A DNA stretch of 64,000 bases from Streptomyces sp. NBC_00557 (GTDB lineage: Bacteria; Actinomycetota; Actinomycetes; Streptomycetales; Streptomycetaceae), in NCBI RefSeq assembly GCF_036345995.1, contig NZ_CP107796.1:4588001-4652000 (forward strand). Direction: 5' to 3'. This document shows, one piece after another, positions 8,503-17,656 of the stretch. The notes beneath the pieces were generated by a model. It did no database searches and had not been told where the DNA came from. It worked only from the letters and a program-made list of their open reading frames with translations. A program made the translations under genes and the position numbers. The stretch's first letter is position 1; each line of letters opens with the position of its first letter.

Positions 8503-9615
8503 ATGAGTGCGACGTCCGGCGCCGTCTGGGGCAGAGCCGAGCAGCAGGACTTCCGCAGCAGGGTGCGCGGCACCCTGCTGGGGGTCGCCGTGGGCGACGC
8601 GCTCGGCGGGCCCGCCGACCCGCTGTCCCTGGAGGAGATCCGGGCCGCGTACGGCCCCGAGGGCCTGCTCGACCTGGCCTTCGGGCACGGACGCCGGGGC
8701 ACGGTCACCCATCACACCCAGCTCACCCTGTTCAGCGTGGACGGGCTGATCAGGGCCCAGGTACGGCGGGACACCGGCGCCTGGCACCCGCCGACCGACC
8801 TGCACCGGGCTTACCGGCGCTGGGCGGCCACCCAGCGGGACTGGGGGCCGGACGAGCGTCGCAAGGACGACGGCTGGCTCGCGCGCGAGGAGTGGCTGTA
8901 CGCCCGCCGCGACCCGACCCGGGCCCTGCTCATCGGCTTCGGCGACGACACCATGGGCACGCTGGAGTCGCCGAAGAACCCCGGCGAGCTGGGCCCGGAG
9001 GCGATGGCCCGGTCCGCCCCCTTCGGGCTGCTCGTCGGCTGGGAGCCGCAGCTCGTCGCGCAGCTCGCGGTGGAGTGCGCGGCGCAGAGCCACGGGCACC
9101 CCCTCGCCTATCTGTCGGCGGGCGCGTACGCCGTGATCGTGCATGCGCTGGCCCGGGGCGAGAGCCTGGACGGCGCCGTGCAGCGGGCCCTCGCCCTGCT
9201 CGCCGCCCGCCCCGGCCACCAGCCCGTCTCGGACGCCCTGCAGCATGCCCTCGGCGCGGTACGGCAGGGGATCCCGAGCCCGACGCGGGTGGAGGAACTG
9301 GCCGGCGACGGCACGGCGGACGGGCTGCTGGCCGCGGCGGTGTACTGCGCGCTGGTCGGCGAGGACGTACGGCACGGGCTGTGCCTCGCGGTGAACCAGA
9401 GCGGCCCGTCGGCGGCGGCGGGCGCCCTCACCGGCGGCCTCCTCGGCGCCCTGCACGGCGAGACGGCCCTGCCCCCGGCCTGGGTGGCCGAGCTGGAGGG
9501 CCGTCCGACGGTGCTGGAACTGGCCGACGACTTCGCGATGGAGATGACCCAGGGCCCGGCACTGCACGGCCCGGCGGGATCGTCGCCGGGGTGGCTGGCG
9601 AGGTATCCCCGCTAG
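8503..9615 (+). CDS. ADP-ribosylglycohydrolase-like protein with altered active site
   Basis: 370 residues; ATG preceded by GGGGAGG. The fold signature of the ADP-ribosyl-acceptor hydrolase family is clear: RVRGTLLGVAVGDALGGPAD at the start and a Gly/Ala-rich last helix block. Family members remove ADP-ribose from proteins or nitrogenase reductase using two Mg ions held by Asp pairs. Here the usual T-D-D-T-Q box reads THHTQLTLF, and the usual G-D-x-D box near the end reads VNQSGPSAAAGALTGG, so the key acidic ligands are missing in both places. It may be a pseudoenzyme that binds ADP-ribose. Monocistronic, convergent with the symporter. Confidence 0.75.
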   Translation: MSATSGAVWGRAEQQDFRSRVRGTLLGVAVGDALGGPADPLSLEEIRAAYGPEGLLDLAFGHGRRGTVTHHTQLTLFSVDGLIRAQVRRDTGAWHPPTDLHRAYRRWAATQRDWGPDERRKDDGWLAREEWLYARRDPTRALLIGFGDDTMGTLESPKNPGELGPEAMARSAPFGLLVGWEPQLVAQLAVECAAQSHGHPLAYLSAGAYAVIVHALARGESLDGAVQRALALLAARPGHQPVSDALQHALGAVRQGIPSPTRVEELAGDGTADGLLAAAVYCALVGEDVRHGLCLAVNQSGPSAAAGALTGGLLGALHGETALPPAWVAELEGRPTVLELADDFAMEMTQGPALHGPAGSSPGWLARYPR

Positions 9616-9652
9616 GGGGTTGCGCGCCAGGCCGGGCCTGCCGCGTCATCGA

Positions 9653-11233
9653 TCACCCTCCCGGCTGGTCCACCGCCGGCGCCCCGAGCACGTCGTCCCC
9701 GGCGCTCGCGGGCACCGGTACCGCCGCCACCGCGTCCCCGTCCGTGTTCACCTTCTCGATGACGGCGAGCCGCTCCGGCGTCTCCTCCGGCTTCAGGTAG
9801 CCGAGGGCGATGTACAGGACCAGGGACACCGCCAGCGGCACGGACACCTGGTACTGGAGCGGAACCCCGCCCGAGACCTGCCAGTTGATGGGGTAGTTCA
9901 CCAGCCAGAACGCCAGCAGACCCGCCGCCCAGCTGGTCAGCGCCGCCGTGGGGCCGGAGCGGCGGAAGGGGCGCAGCAGGCCCAGCATCATCGGGATCGC
10001 GATCGGACCCATGAGGCCGGCCACCCACTTGATGACGACGGTGATGATGTCCTTGAACGTGGGGGAGTTGACCTGCGTCGCCACCGCCATGGACAGGCCG
10101 AGGAAGACGAGCGTCGTCACGCGGGCCGCGATCAGTCCCGACCGCTCGCCCCACGCCCGCGCCCGGGAGGACAGCACCGGCGCCACGTCCCGGGTGAACA
10201 CCGCCGCGATGGCGTTCGCGTCGGAGGAGCACATGGCCATCGTGTGGGAGAAGAAGCCGACGATCACCAGGCCCAACAGGCCGTGCGGCAGCAGCTGTTC
10301 GGTCATCAGGCCGTAGGAGTCGGAGCCGTCCGGCTTCTGCGCGTGGACCAGCAGGGGGGACATCCACATCGGGAAGAACAGGACCACCGGCCAGACCAGC
10401 CACAGCACGGACGACAGCCGGGCCGACCGCTCGGCCTGGTGCGCGCTGCCCGTCGCCATGTACCGCTGGGCCTGGTTGAGCATGCCGCCGTTGTACTCGA
10501 AGAGCTTGATGAACAGGAAGGCGAGGAGGAACACCGTGCCGTAGGGGCCGACCAGCGGCTTGCCGTGGCCGTGCAGCGCCGGCTGGTTCCAGGCGTCGAG
10601 GAAGCCGATGTGCTTGTCGTTCAGCTTCAGCAGGACCGCCACGAACATCGAGATGCCGGCCAGCAACTGGATGACGAACTGGCCGAGTTCGGTCAGGGCG
10701 TCCGCCCACAGGCCGCCGATCGTGCAGTACACGGCCGTGATCGCACCGGTGATGAGGATGCCCTGGTTCAGGGTGACCCCGGTGAACACCGACAGAAGGG
10801 TGGCGATCGCCGCCCACTTGGCGCCCACGTCCACGATCTTCAGCAGCATCCCGGACCAGGCGAGCGCCTGCTGGGTGGACAGGTTGTAACGGTTCTTCAG
10901 GTACTCCAGCGGGGAGGCCACATGGAGCCGGGACCGCAGCCGGTTGATGCGGGGCGCGAACAGCTTCGACCCGATGGCGATGCCGAGCGCGATGGGGAAG
11001 GACCAGGTGACGAAGGAGGTGACGCCGTAGGTGTAGGCGATGCCCGCGTACCCGGTGAACATGACCGCGCTGTAGCCCGACATGTGGTGCGAGATGCCGG
11101 AGAGCCACCAGGGCATCTTGCCGCCGGCCGTGAAGAAGTCCGAGACGTTGTCCACGCGCTTGTGCGACCAGACGCCGATCGCGACCATCACACCGAAGTA
11201 GCCGATGAGTACGGCCCAGTCGAGACTGTTCAT
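9653..11233 (-). CDS. Sodium:solute symporter (SSS family)
   Basis: 526 residues with about 13 membrane segments from residue 5 to ~470, followed by a ~50-residue Ala/Val-rich cytoplasmic tail. The sequence has the SSS/LeuT-fold layout, including the N-terminal DFFTAGGKMPWWLSGISHH stretch, characteristic of the family near TM1-TM2, GGMLNQAQRYMAT in the middle and SSDANAIAAVFTRD near TM9. The family couples uptake of sugars, amino acids or carboxylates to Na+; the substrate is not obvious, but the overall pattern is closest to the sugar/inositol-type branch. Two palindromes in the 170-bp promoter region suggest control by a dimeric repressor not encoded next door. Confidence 0.85.
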   Translation of the reverse strand: MNSLDWAVLIGYFGVMVAIGVWSHKRVDNVSDFFTAGGKMPWWLSGISHHMSGYSAVMFTGYAGIAYTYGVTSFVTWSFPIALGIAIGSKLFAPRINRLRSRLHVASPLEYLKNRYNLSTQQALAWSGMLLKIVDVGAKWAAIATLLSVFTGVTLNQGILITGAITAVYCTIGGLWADALTELGQFVIQLLAGISMFVAVLLKLNDKHIGFLDAWNQPALHGHGKPLVGPYGTVFLLAFLFIKLFEYNGGMLNQAQRYMATGSAHQAERSARLSSVLWLVWPVVLFFPMWMSPLLVHAQKPDGSDSYGLMTEQLLPHGLLGLVIVGFFSHTMAMCSSDANAIAAVFTRDVAPVLSSRARAWGERSGLIAARVTTLVFLGLSMAVATQVNSPTFKDIITVVIKWVAGLMGPIAIPMMLGLLRPFRRSGPTAALTSWAAGLLAFWLVNYPINWQVSGGVPLQYQVSVPLAVSLVLYIALGYLKPEETPERLAVIEKVNTDGDAVAAVPVPASAGDDVLGAPAVDQPGG

Positions 11234-11282
11234 GTACTCGATCGTGGGTGCGGTGATATGAACGCGACAAGCAAGCGTAAGG

Positions 11283-11311
11283 TCAAGTCGAGGTAAAAAA
11301 GTTCGACTTGA
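11283..11311. promoter_or_regulatory. Perfect 9-bp inverted repeat upstream of the symporter
   Basis: TCAAGTCGA (11283-11291) and its exact complement TCGACTTGA (11303-11311) are separated by 11 bp that include a run of six A. It sits 50-78 bp upstream of the symporter start, where a promoter and operator are expected. Likely a regulator-binding site; no adjacent regulator gene. Confidence 0.6.
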
Positions 11312-11319
11312 TGACCTGA

Positions 11320-11335
11320 GTTCATCTACATGAAC
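11320..11335. promoter_or_regulatory. Second inverted repeat upstream of the symporter
   Basis: GTTCAT and ATGAAC (11320-11325 and 11330-11335) flank CTAC. It lies 8 bp from the 9-bp palindrome, on the promoter side of the symporter. The two different palindromes could bind one regulator in two forms or two regulators. Confidence 0.45.
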
Positions 11336-11403
11336 GAGTTCTCAGATCGGCCCCGGGCGGACCGCGCGGCTCCGCCCGAACTCGCGCGGCTCTCCCCGCG
11401 GTT

Positions 11404-13278
11404 CTACTTGAGCTCGTCCGGGCACGGTGTGCCGCGGGGCAGCTGGTACGGCGCGGCCAGCCGGTACGTGCCGGCCCGCGGAGCGAGCAGCATCGTCCAC
11501 TTGTCGCCGTTCGCGTCCTGCGGGGTCTCCATCAGGCACCCGTTGACGTTCCGGTACTTCTTCGGCGTGCCGGAGGGCGAGATCACCTGCGGCGGCTTCA
11601 GGCTCTTGCCGTGCTCGTCGACGATGCTCAGCCACGGCGAGTACGGGATCCGGATCAGGATCCGCCCGGCCCTGCGCACCTGGAGCGTCATCTCGCCCTG
11701 CTCGGCGCGGTCCACCACCGCGTCCGGCTCGGCGAGCGGGGTCGGATCGGTCACCCGGAACAGCTGCCAGTTGGCGTCGCCCCAGACCTGCCTCAGGTAC
11801 GGCATCCCCCGCTGCAGCAGTTCCCGCTCCCGCTGGCCGCCGTCGCCGTCCGGGTTGTCCTTCGGCAGCACCACGAAGTGCACGGCCCAGCGCCGCAGCC
11901 ACTCGTGGTAGTTCGCCGAGTTGAGGGTGTCGTCGTAGAAGAGCGGGTTGCGCTCCATGTCGGCCTGCCGGTTCCAGCCGCGCGCCAGGTTGACGTACGG
12001 CGCGAGCGCGGACGCCTCCCGGTGCGAGCGCGCCGGGACCACCTCGACGCGGCCCTTCTCGGCGCCGGCCTTCTGCAGCTGGTGCACCAGCGGGGCCAGC
12101 TCCCGGGCCCAGGACGCGGCCGGGGTCGTGTGGATGATGTCGTCCACCGACTTGTAGCCGATCCACCCGGCGAAGCCGAGCAGCGCCAGCACGGCCGTGT
12201 ACCACTTCCGCGACTTCGGCACGGTGAACGGCAGCGCGGCCACCAGCGTCGCACCCGCGAACAGCATCGGCAGCCGGGAGATGTTCGACCCGATCTGCGA
12301 GCTGATCAGCCACACCAGGACCACGCCCAGGCTGTACACCGCGGCCGTCAGCCGGACCGTCACCCACTCCCGCGGCACCAGGAACAGGCACAGCAGCCCG
12401 TACAGCAGCGGCATGATCACCGAGCCGATCGTCATCGGCTGGGTGCCGGAGAAGGGGAAGAGGAAGTAGGAGGCCGCGACCACCACCGTGGGCGCGATCC
12501 CCAGCGCCCAGGCGCCCGGCCGCCGCTTCTGCAGGAACAGCGCGGCCGCGACCAGGCCGACGAACAGCCCCGAGACGGGCGAGGCCATGGTGGACAGGCC
12601 GGCGAGCGGGGCCGCCACCGCGGCCTTCGCCCAGCGCTTGTACCGCCACTTGTGCGGCCAGCAGAAGACGGCCGCCACCGCGCCGAGCGCGAACATCGTG
12701 CCGAGACCGAAGGTCACCCGGCCCGAGATCGCGTTGCACAGCAGCGCGACGACCCCGGCGAGCGAGGCCCACAGCGGGTTCCTGACCGCCCGGCTGCGGA
12801 TCAGGACCAGGGTCAGCAGGCCCGCCGACACCGTCCCGGCGATCATCATCGTCGTACGGACGCCGAGAACCGCCATCAGATACGGCGACACCACGCTGTA
12901 CGACACCGGATGCATGCCGCCGTACCAGGCGAGGTTGTACGCCGAGTCCGGGTGCCGGCCGACGAACTCCGCCCAGGCGTCCTGCGCCGCGAGATCGCCA
13001 CCGCTGTTCGCGAACGTGAAGAACCAGACGATGTGCAGGACCCCGGCGAGGGCCGTCACGGACAGCACCGGGTGCTTCAGCATCCGCTGCCTGAGGGGCT
13101 CGGCCGCGGTGAGGACACGCGCGAGGCCGCTTGGGCGCACCGCGGCGCGCTCACTGCCGGCAGCGCTGTCCGGGTGGTCGGCCGGACCCTCCCGGTCAGC
13201 CGCGGACAGGCGTATTCGCGGGCCCGGTCCCGGGCCCGGATCGGCGTCGTCGGCGCGTGTCGGCTCCGCTGTGGCCAC
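11404..13278 (-). CDS. Polytopic membrane protein with extracytoplasmic C-terminal domain (GT-C-like layout)
   Basis: 624 residues. A charged ~65-residue cytoplasmic N-terminus is followed by about 11 hydrophobic segments (residues ~70-400), then a ~220-residue soluble domain. The motif DLAAQDAWAEFVGRHPDS after TM1, with acidic residues in the first extracytoplasmic loop, and the overall layout resemble GT-C glycosyltransferases acting on lipid-linked sugars, but no defining motif proves this. The C-terminal domain contains a repeated pattern of basic and aromatic residues. It lies between the symporter and a penicillin-binding D-Ala-D-Ala carboxypeptidase gene, so an envelope role is plausible. 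Confidence 0.65.
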   Translation of the reverse strand: MATAEPTRADDADPGPGPGPRIRLSAADREGPADHPDSAAGSERAAVRPSGLARVLTAAEPLRQRMLKHPVLSVTALAGVLHIVWFFTFANSGGDLAAQDAWAEFVGRHPDSAYNLAWYGGMHPVSYSVVSPYLMAVLGVRTTMMIAGTVSAGLLTLVLIRSRAVRNPLWASLAGVVALLCNAISGRVTFGLGTMFALGAVAAVFCWPHKWRYKRWAKAAVAAPLAGLSTMASPVSGLFVGLVAAALFLQKRRPGAWALGIAPTVVVAASYFLFPFSGTQPMTIGSVIMPLLYGLLCLFLVPREWVTVRLTAAVYSLGVVLVWLISSQIGSNISRLPMLFAGATLVAALPFTVPKSRKWYTAVLALLGFAGWIGYKSVDDIIHTTPAASWARELAPLVHQLQKAGAEKGRVEVVPARSHREASALAPYVNLARGWNRQADMERNPLFYDDTLNSANYHEWLRRWAVHFVVLPKDNPDGDGGQRERELLQRGMPYLRQVWGDANWQLFRVTDPTPLAEPDAVVDRAEQGEMTLQVRRAGRILIRIPYSPWLSIVDEHGKSLKPPQVISPSGTPKKYRNVNGCLMETPQDANGDKWTMLLAPRAGTYRLAAPYQLPRGTPCPDELK

Positions 13279-13448
13279 CTGAAGGCACTCCCCGTGTCCC
13301 GTCTTCTGTTCTCGGCCGTGTTCCCCGGTGTTTCCGGCCGCTTGCCGTCCAGTTCGCGGCCGTGTCCCGCGACCGGCGACCTGCCCCGTTTCGTGACGCT
13401 AGCACGCGCGCGCGGTCAGGGCGCGGCTCGCCTCCGGGGCGCGACCGC

Positions 13449-13493
13449 CACCGGCGCGCCCCCTCGGCTCACAGGAGCGGGGGCGCGCCGGTG
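13449..13493 (-). terminator. Strong hairpin behind the carboxypeptidase gene
   Basis: CACCGGCGCGCCCCC (13449-13463) pairs perfectly over 15 bp with its complement (13479-13493), with a 15-nt loop. It begins 28 bp after the stop codon of the leftward carboxypeptidase gene and has no T-run, typical of Streptomyces intrinsic terminators. Confidence 0.75.
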
Positions 13494-13520
13494 ACGTCCG
13501 GGCGGACCCGGGGTGCGGGC

Positions 13521-16442
13521 TCAGCCCAGCCGGGTCAGCTTGGCGCCGAAGCCGGGCTCCGCCAGATCCTTCTCCAGGGCCACCGGCACCTTGACGGCAC
13601 CGGCCGAACCGTCGCCCACGGTGAGCGACCCGACCTCGGTGCCGGCCTTCGCCGTGTGCGGCACCGTGCCGGAGGTGAGGGACAGCTTCACCTTCAGCCC
13701 CGCCCAGCCGGCCGCCGTGACGTCCTTCGTCGCCACGACCGGGGTACGGCCGCCGAGGCCGTCGTCGACGTACCCGACGACATCGCCCTTCTTCAGGATC
13801 GTCACCGACTTCAGGGCGCCCTGCGCGGCCCGGATCAGCTGGTCGCTGTGGTCGAGGGCGGCGCTGAGGATCGTGTTCTCCGGGCCGCCGGCCGGCTGGC
13901 GCAGCACCGCGCCGATGATCGTGCGGGTGCCGCCGCCGACCTGCTGCTTCGCCGCGAAGACCAGGTTGCCGAGGGCGGAGGTGGTGGTGCCGGTCTTGAT
14001 GCCGACGACGTTGTTGCTGCCGACCAGGTGGTTCCAGTTGGAGTGGTTCACGCCCTTGTAGTCGGTGTACGACATCATCGCCGCGACCTCGCGGAAGGCG
14101 GGCTCGGTCATCGCGGCCTTCGCCAGCTTCACCTGGTCCACGGCCGTGCTGACCGTGGAGTCGGTCAGGCCCGAGGGGTCGGTGTACGTCGTGTTCGTCA
14201 TGCCGAGGCTCTTGGCGGTGGCGTTCATCCTCGCCACGAACGCCTTCTCCGAACCGGCGTCCCAGCGGGCGAGCAGGCGGGCGATGTTGTTCGCCGACGC
14301 GATGAGGATGCTCTCCAGGGCCTCCCGCTGGGAGATCGAGTCACCGGCGGTCACGTGCACGGTGGACTCCTGGCCCGCGTTCGACTGCTGCTCGGCCGCC
14401 TTGTCGATCCTGATCTTGGGGCCGTCGGCGCCGCTCTTGAGCGGATGGTCGCGCAGGACGATGTACGCGGTCATCACCTTGGCGACGCTCGCGATGGGCA
14501 CGGGCTTCTGGGCGCCGGAGGAACCGAACGTGCCGATGCCCTGCACATCCAGCGCGGCCTCGCCGCCGGCCGGCCACGGGATGCCGACCTTGCCGCCGGC
14601 GAAGGTGTACGTGTCCTTCGCGGTGAGGCCGAGGGTGGGGTCCGGGAGCGGGCGCAGGGTCTGCACGATCGCGAAGACGACCGCCAGGAGCAGAACCAGG
14701 GGGGTCCAGATCTTGACCCGGCGCACGAACGTGCGGAACGCCGTCTCCGGGGGCGGCGGCGTGTTCGTCAGCTCCGCCAGCAGGTCCAGCGGGGGCTTCG
14801 GGGGAAGCGGCTGCTGAGTGGTGCGCTCGGGCCCGACCTGCGGGACGGGAGTGGTGGCGTCCGGCTTCGCGTCCGGCTCGGCCTTCGGCTTGGCCGGAGC
14901 CATGTCGTTCTTGAGCGCGACGAACTTGCTGGTGCGCTCGGAGTCGGACTCGGGGGCCTTGGGCTTCCCCCCGAGCTTGAGCATGGTGGTGGGCTGGTCG
15001 ACCTGCGGCTGCTTGGGCCGTACGGCCTTGAAGACGGCGGTGGGCTGATCGACGGGGGCGTCGCCCGCGTCCGTGTCCGCCTCCGCCTCGGCTTCGCCGT
15101 CGGCGTCGTCACCACCCGTGCGGCTCTCGTCGTCGGCTGCGGGTCCCCCCTGCGGGGCGTCCTCGGCTCCGGCAGCGCCCTTCGAGCCTTCGGCTCCGCC
15201 ACGGCTCTGCGAGTCCTCGGCTTCGCCGTCGCCCAGCTCCGGCCGCGCCTCGGCCGCAGCGGCAGCCGCGTCCTGCGGCTCGACCTTGGCAGGGGCCTCA
15301 GCCTTGGCGGGGGGCTTGGGGCCGGCCGTGGCCGGGGTCGCGGAATCAGCCTTCGCCCGGGCCTCGGGGTCAGCCTTCTCCTGGGTCTTGGGCTCGGCGT
15401 CCGCCTGGCCCTTAGTGTCAGGGTCCGCCTGGGTCTTGGGGGCGGCGTCCGCCTGGGTCTTGGGATTGGCGTTCGCCTGGGCCTTGGGGGCGGCGTCCGC
15501 TTCGGAGTCGGCCTTCGCCGTGGACTCGGCGTCCGCCTCGCCGTTCGCCTGGGTCTTGTGGGCGGCCTTCGCCTCCCCCTTCGGCTGCCTCTTCGACGCA
15601 GGCTCGTCCTGCCCCTCCGGCTCGGCCTTCGCATCGGCCGCCCCCTCGGATGCAGCCTTCTCCTCCGGCTCGGACTTCGCGTCGGCAACGGCGTCGCCGT
15701 CCGAGTCGGTCTCGGTGTCGGCCTCAGCGCCGTCACGGTCGGCGTCGGCCGAGACATCGGCCTCGGCGCGACCATCACCCACGGCATGGGTGTCGGAGTC
15801 AGCGCCGTCCTGCGCCGGGGACGCAACCCCGGCGTCAGACTCGGCGTCCGCCTCTTCCTTCACGCCCGCAACTGCCTTCGAGTCCGCGCCGCTGTCCGCG
15901 CCGGCGTCGGTCCGCGTCCCGCCGTTGCCGGCCTTCCGCCCACCGTCCGCTTCCGCGCCCGTACCCGAGCCCCCGTCAGCGCCCGTCGCCGCGTCCGCCT
16001 CGGCCTCCGTGCCCGCGCCTGCTTCTGCCTTCGTGCCCGCGTCCGCCTCGGCCTTCGTGCCCGCGTCCGCCTCCGCGCCCGCTTCTGCCCCGGCGTCCGT
16101 GCCGGCGGCCCTCGCCCCGGCATCCGCGTCCGTGCCGGCGGCCCTCGCTCCGGTGTCCGGGGCCGATCCCCCCTCCGGCTCATCCCCCGTCGTCGGCTTG
16201 GCGTTGGCCTTGCGGACCCAGGAGGAGACCGCCTTGCGGAGCGCGGTGTCCTCGGGGGAGGGGGTGGTGTCGGGGATGGACAGGATCTTCGTCGCGGTGT
16301 CCACACCGCTCGGCGCGGAATCCTTTTCCCGGGCGACCGCGAGACGCGGATCCCGTGTCTCGGGAACCGGAGCCGCGCTCCCCGGCGTCGGTTCCGCCGA
16401 CGACTCGCGCTGCTTCGACCTGTCGGGGGACTCGCCCGCCAC
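13521..16442 (-). CDS. D-alanyl-D-alanine carboxypeptidase with very long low-complexity N-terminus
   Basis: 973 residues from a GTG at 16442, chosen because GGAGGAGG lies 6 bp upstream; ATG 16457 and GTG 16472 are alternatives. Residues ~1-570 are a cytoplasmic region built almost entirely of Ala, Asp, Glu, Lys, Thr and Ser in degenerate repeats (for example PKTQADAAPKTQADPDTKGQ). One membrane segment (~572-592, WTPLVLLLAVVFAIVQTL) follows, then the extracellular S11 serine-type domain with SVAK (near 650), SANN (near 713) and KTGT (near 816). It trims the terminal D-Ala of peptidoglycan stem peptides. The size of the cytoplasmic part is unusual even though related streptomycete proteins carry such tails. 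Confidence 0.9.
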   Translation of the reverse strand: MAGESPDRSKQRESSAEPTPGSAAPVPETRDPRLAVAREKDSAPSGVDTATKILSIPDTTPSPEDTALRKAVSSWVRKANAKPTTGDEPEGGSAPDTGARAAGTDADAGARAAGTDAGAEAGAEADAGTKAEADAGTKAEAGAGTEAEADAATGADGGSGTGAEADGGRKAGNGGTRTDAGADSGADSKAVAGVKEEADAESDAGVASPAQDGADSDTHAVGDGRAEADVSADADRDGAEADTETDSDGDAVADAKSEPEEKAASEGAADAKAEPEGQDEPASKRQPKGEAKAAHKTQANGEADAESTAKADSEADAAPKAQANANPKTQADAAPKTQADPDTKGQADAEPKTQEKADPEARAKADSATPATAGPKPPAKAEAPAKVEPQDAAAAAAEARPELGDGEAEDSQSRGGAEGSKGAAGAEDAPQGGPAADDESRTGGDDADGEAEAEADTDAGDAPVDQPTAVFKAVRPKQPQVDQPTTMLKLGGKPKAPESDSERTSKFVALKNDMAPAKPKAEPDAKPDATTPVPQVGPERTTQQPLPPKPPLDLLAELTNTPPPPETAFRTFVRRVKIWTPLVLLLAVVFAIVQTLRPLPDPTLGLTAKDTYTFAGGKVGIPWPAGGEAALDVQGIGTFGSSGAQKPVPIASVAKVMTAYIVLRDHPLKSGADGPKIRIDKAAEQQSNAGQESTVHVTAGDSISQREALESILIASANNIARLLARWDAGSEKAFVARMNATAKSLGMTNTTYTDPSGLTDSTVSTAVDQVKLAKAAMTEPAFREVAAMMSYTDYKGVNHSNWNHLVGSNNVVGIKTGTTTSALGNLVFAAKQQVGGGTRTIIGAVLRQPAGGPENTILSAALDHSDQLIRAAQGALKSVTILKKGDVVGYVDDGLGGRTPVVATKDVTAAGWAGLKVKLSLTSGTVPHTAKAGTEVGSLTVGDGSAGAVKVPVALEKDLAEPGFGAKLTRLG

Positions 16443-16550
16443 CGATGCCTCCTCCATGCGCCGCACGCCCACACGCGCGCCCTGTCCGAACCATGTACCA
16501 GTGTCCTGTGTGAGGGCTTAACCCCTGCGCTAGACGAGAACGACATACCT

Positions 16551-16572
16551 ACCGGTTCCCTTACGAACCGGT
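16551..16572. promoter_or_regulatory. Perfect 8-bp palindrome between divergent genes
   Basis: ACCGGTTC (16551-16558) and GAACCGGT (16565-16572) with a 6-nt spacer, located between the divergently transcribed carboxypeptidase and GPP34 genes, so an operator is more likely than a terminator. It could control one or both genes. Confidence 0.5.
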
Positions 16573-16638
16573 CACGCACCCTCGACAGACCAATGTGAGA
16601 GGGGTCACCCTGTCATTCATCCACGCGGGGAGGCATGG

Positions 16639-17394
16639 ATGGGCAGGAGCCGCAGAACACTTCCGGAGGAGCTTCTGCTGCTGGCACTGGACCCGGCCAC
16701 GGGTACCACTGCGCAGCCGCAGTCGCTCGACCTCGGTCTGGCCGGTGCACAGCTAGTGGAGCTGGCGCTGGCCGGACGGATAGCCCCAGACGGGGATCGT
16801 ATCGCCGTGGTGGTGCCACGGCCGACTGGAGATCCGACTTTGGACTGCGCGTTGGAGTTGCTGCGACGGCGTGGCGCTCCCGTGCGGGCTGTTCACTGGA
16901 TCGGCGGGCCCCGTCTGGGGCTCCGTCAGACCTACCTCTCGCATCTGGAGCGGTGCGGCATGGTGCACGCCGTGGCCGGCCAGATGTGCGGGGTGCTGCC
17001 GACGACGCGCTACCAGGCGACGGACAACGAGATCAGCCGGGAGATCAGGGCCCGGCTGGACTCCGCGATCCGCACCGGCGTGCCGCCGGACCCGCGGACC
17101 GCGGCGCTCGCCGCCCTGGCGCACGCCGTCGGACTCGGCAAGCACCTGTACCCGGGGAACGAGGGCCGGTCCTCCAGGTCCCGGCTGCGGGACCTGATCC
17201 GGCACGACCCCATGGGCGGCCTCGTCGCGCACGCCGTGATGGACGTGCAGAACGGCGCGGTCGCGCAACCGCGCCGGGGTACGGCCGCCACCGCGCGGCA
17301 GGGCGCGCCCGGCGCCCGGTCGGCGGCGGAGCCCGCTCGGGGGGTTCCGATGCAGCCGCGCCGCGGCACCATGGCACGCGCCGTGGCCCACTGA
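16639..17394 (+). CDS. GPP34 (GOLPH3/Vps74-like) phosphoprotein family
   Basis: 251 residues; ATG preceded by GGGGAGG. The beginning LPEELLLLALDPATG, the central ALELLRRRGAP, and the hydrophobic-charged alternation EISREIRARLDSAI then PRTAALAALAHAVGLGKHLY are the GPP34/GOLPH3 family features. In eukaryotes these bind PI4P and Golgi glycosyltransferases; in actinobacteria they are numerous and their role is unknown, though membrane or lipid association is presumed. The C-terminal ~45 residues are Arg/Ala/Pro-rich. Stands alone, divergent from the carboxypeptidase. Confidence 0.85.
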   Translation: MGRSRRTLPEELLLLALDPATGTTAQPQSLDLGLAGAQLVELALAGRIAPDGDRIAVVVPRPTGDPTLDCALELLRRRGAPVRAVHWIGGPRLGLRQTYLSHLERCGMVHAVAGQMCGVLPTTRYQATDNEISREIRARLDSAIRTGVPPDPRTAALAALAHAVGLGKHLYPGNEGRSSRSRLRDLIRHDPMGGLVAHAVMDVQNGAVAQPRRGTAATARQGAPGARSAAEPARGVPMQPRRGTMARAVAH

Positions 17395-17656
17395 GCCGTA
17401 ACCCCGGTCCCCACGGAACCGGTTCGGGAGCCGCTGGCCGAGCGGGACGGTGAGACCTGTGTGTCTCGCCGCCCCGCTCGGCCGCTTCCGGGCCCGGCGG
17501 CCGGCACCCCGTCGGGCGGCGAGCCGTGCCGAACTGACGCGTACGCGCCGCATATCCACCATTTCCCAGCGGTAGAAAGCACCTTGGTGGCAGTCTGCTC
17601 AGCAGCAGATACGGAAAGTGTCAAGGAACAGGCAGGCAGCCGGAGGTGCACGTCCC

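Noticed and set aside
8206..9567. 453-codon minus-strand frame
   Set aside because: Antisense shadow of the ADP-ribosylglycohydrolase-like gene with random composition.
13131..16598. 1155-codon plus-strand frame
   Set aside because: Antisense of the carboxypeptidase gene; the Gly/Leu/Arg repeats are the shadow of its Ala/Asp/Glu repeat.
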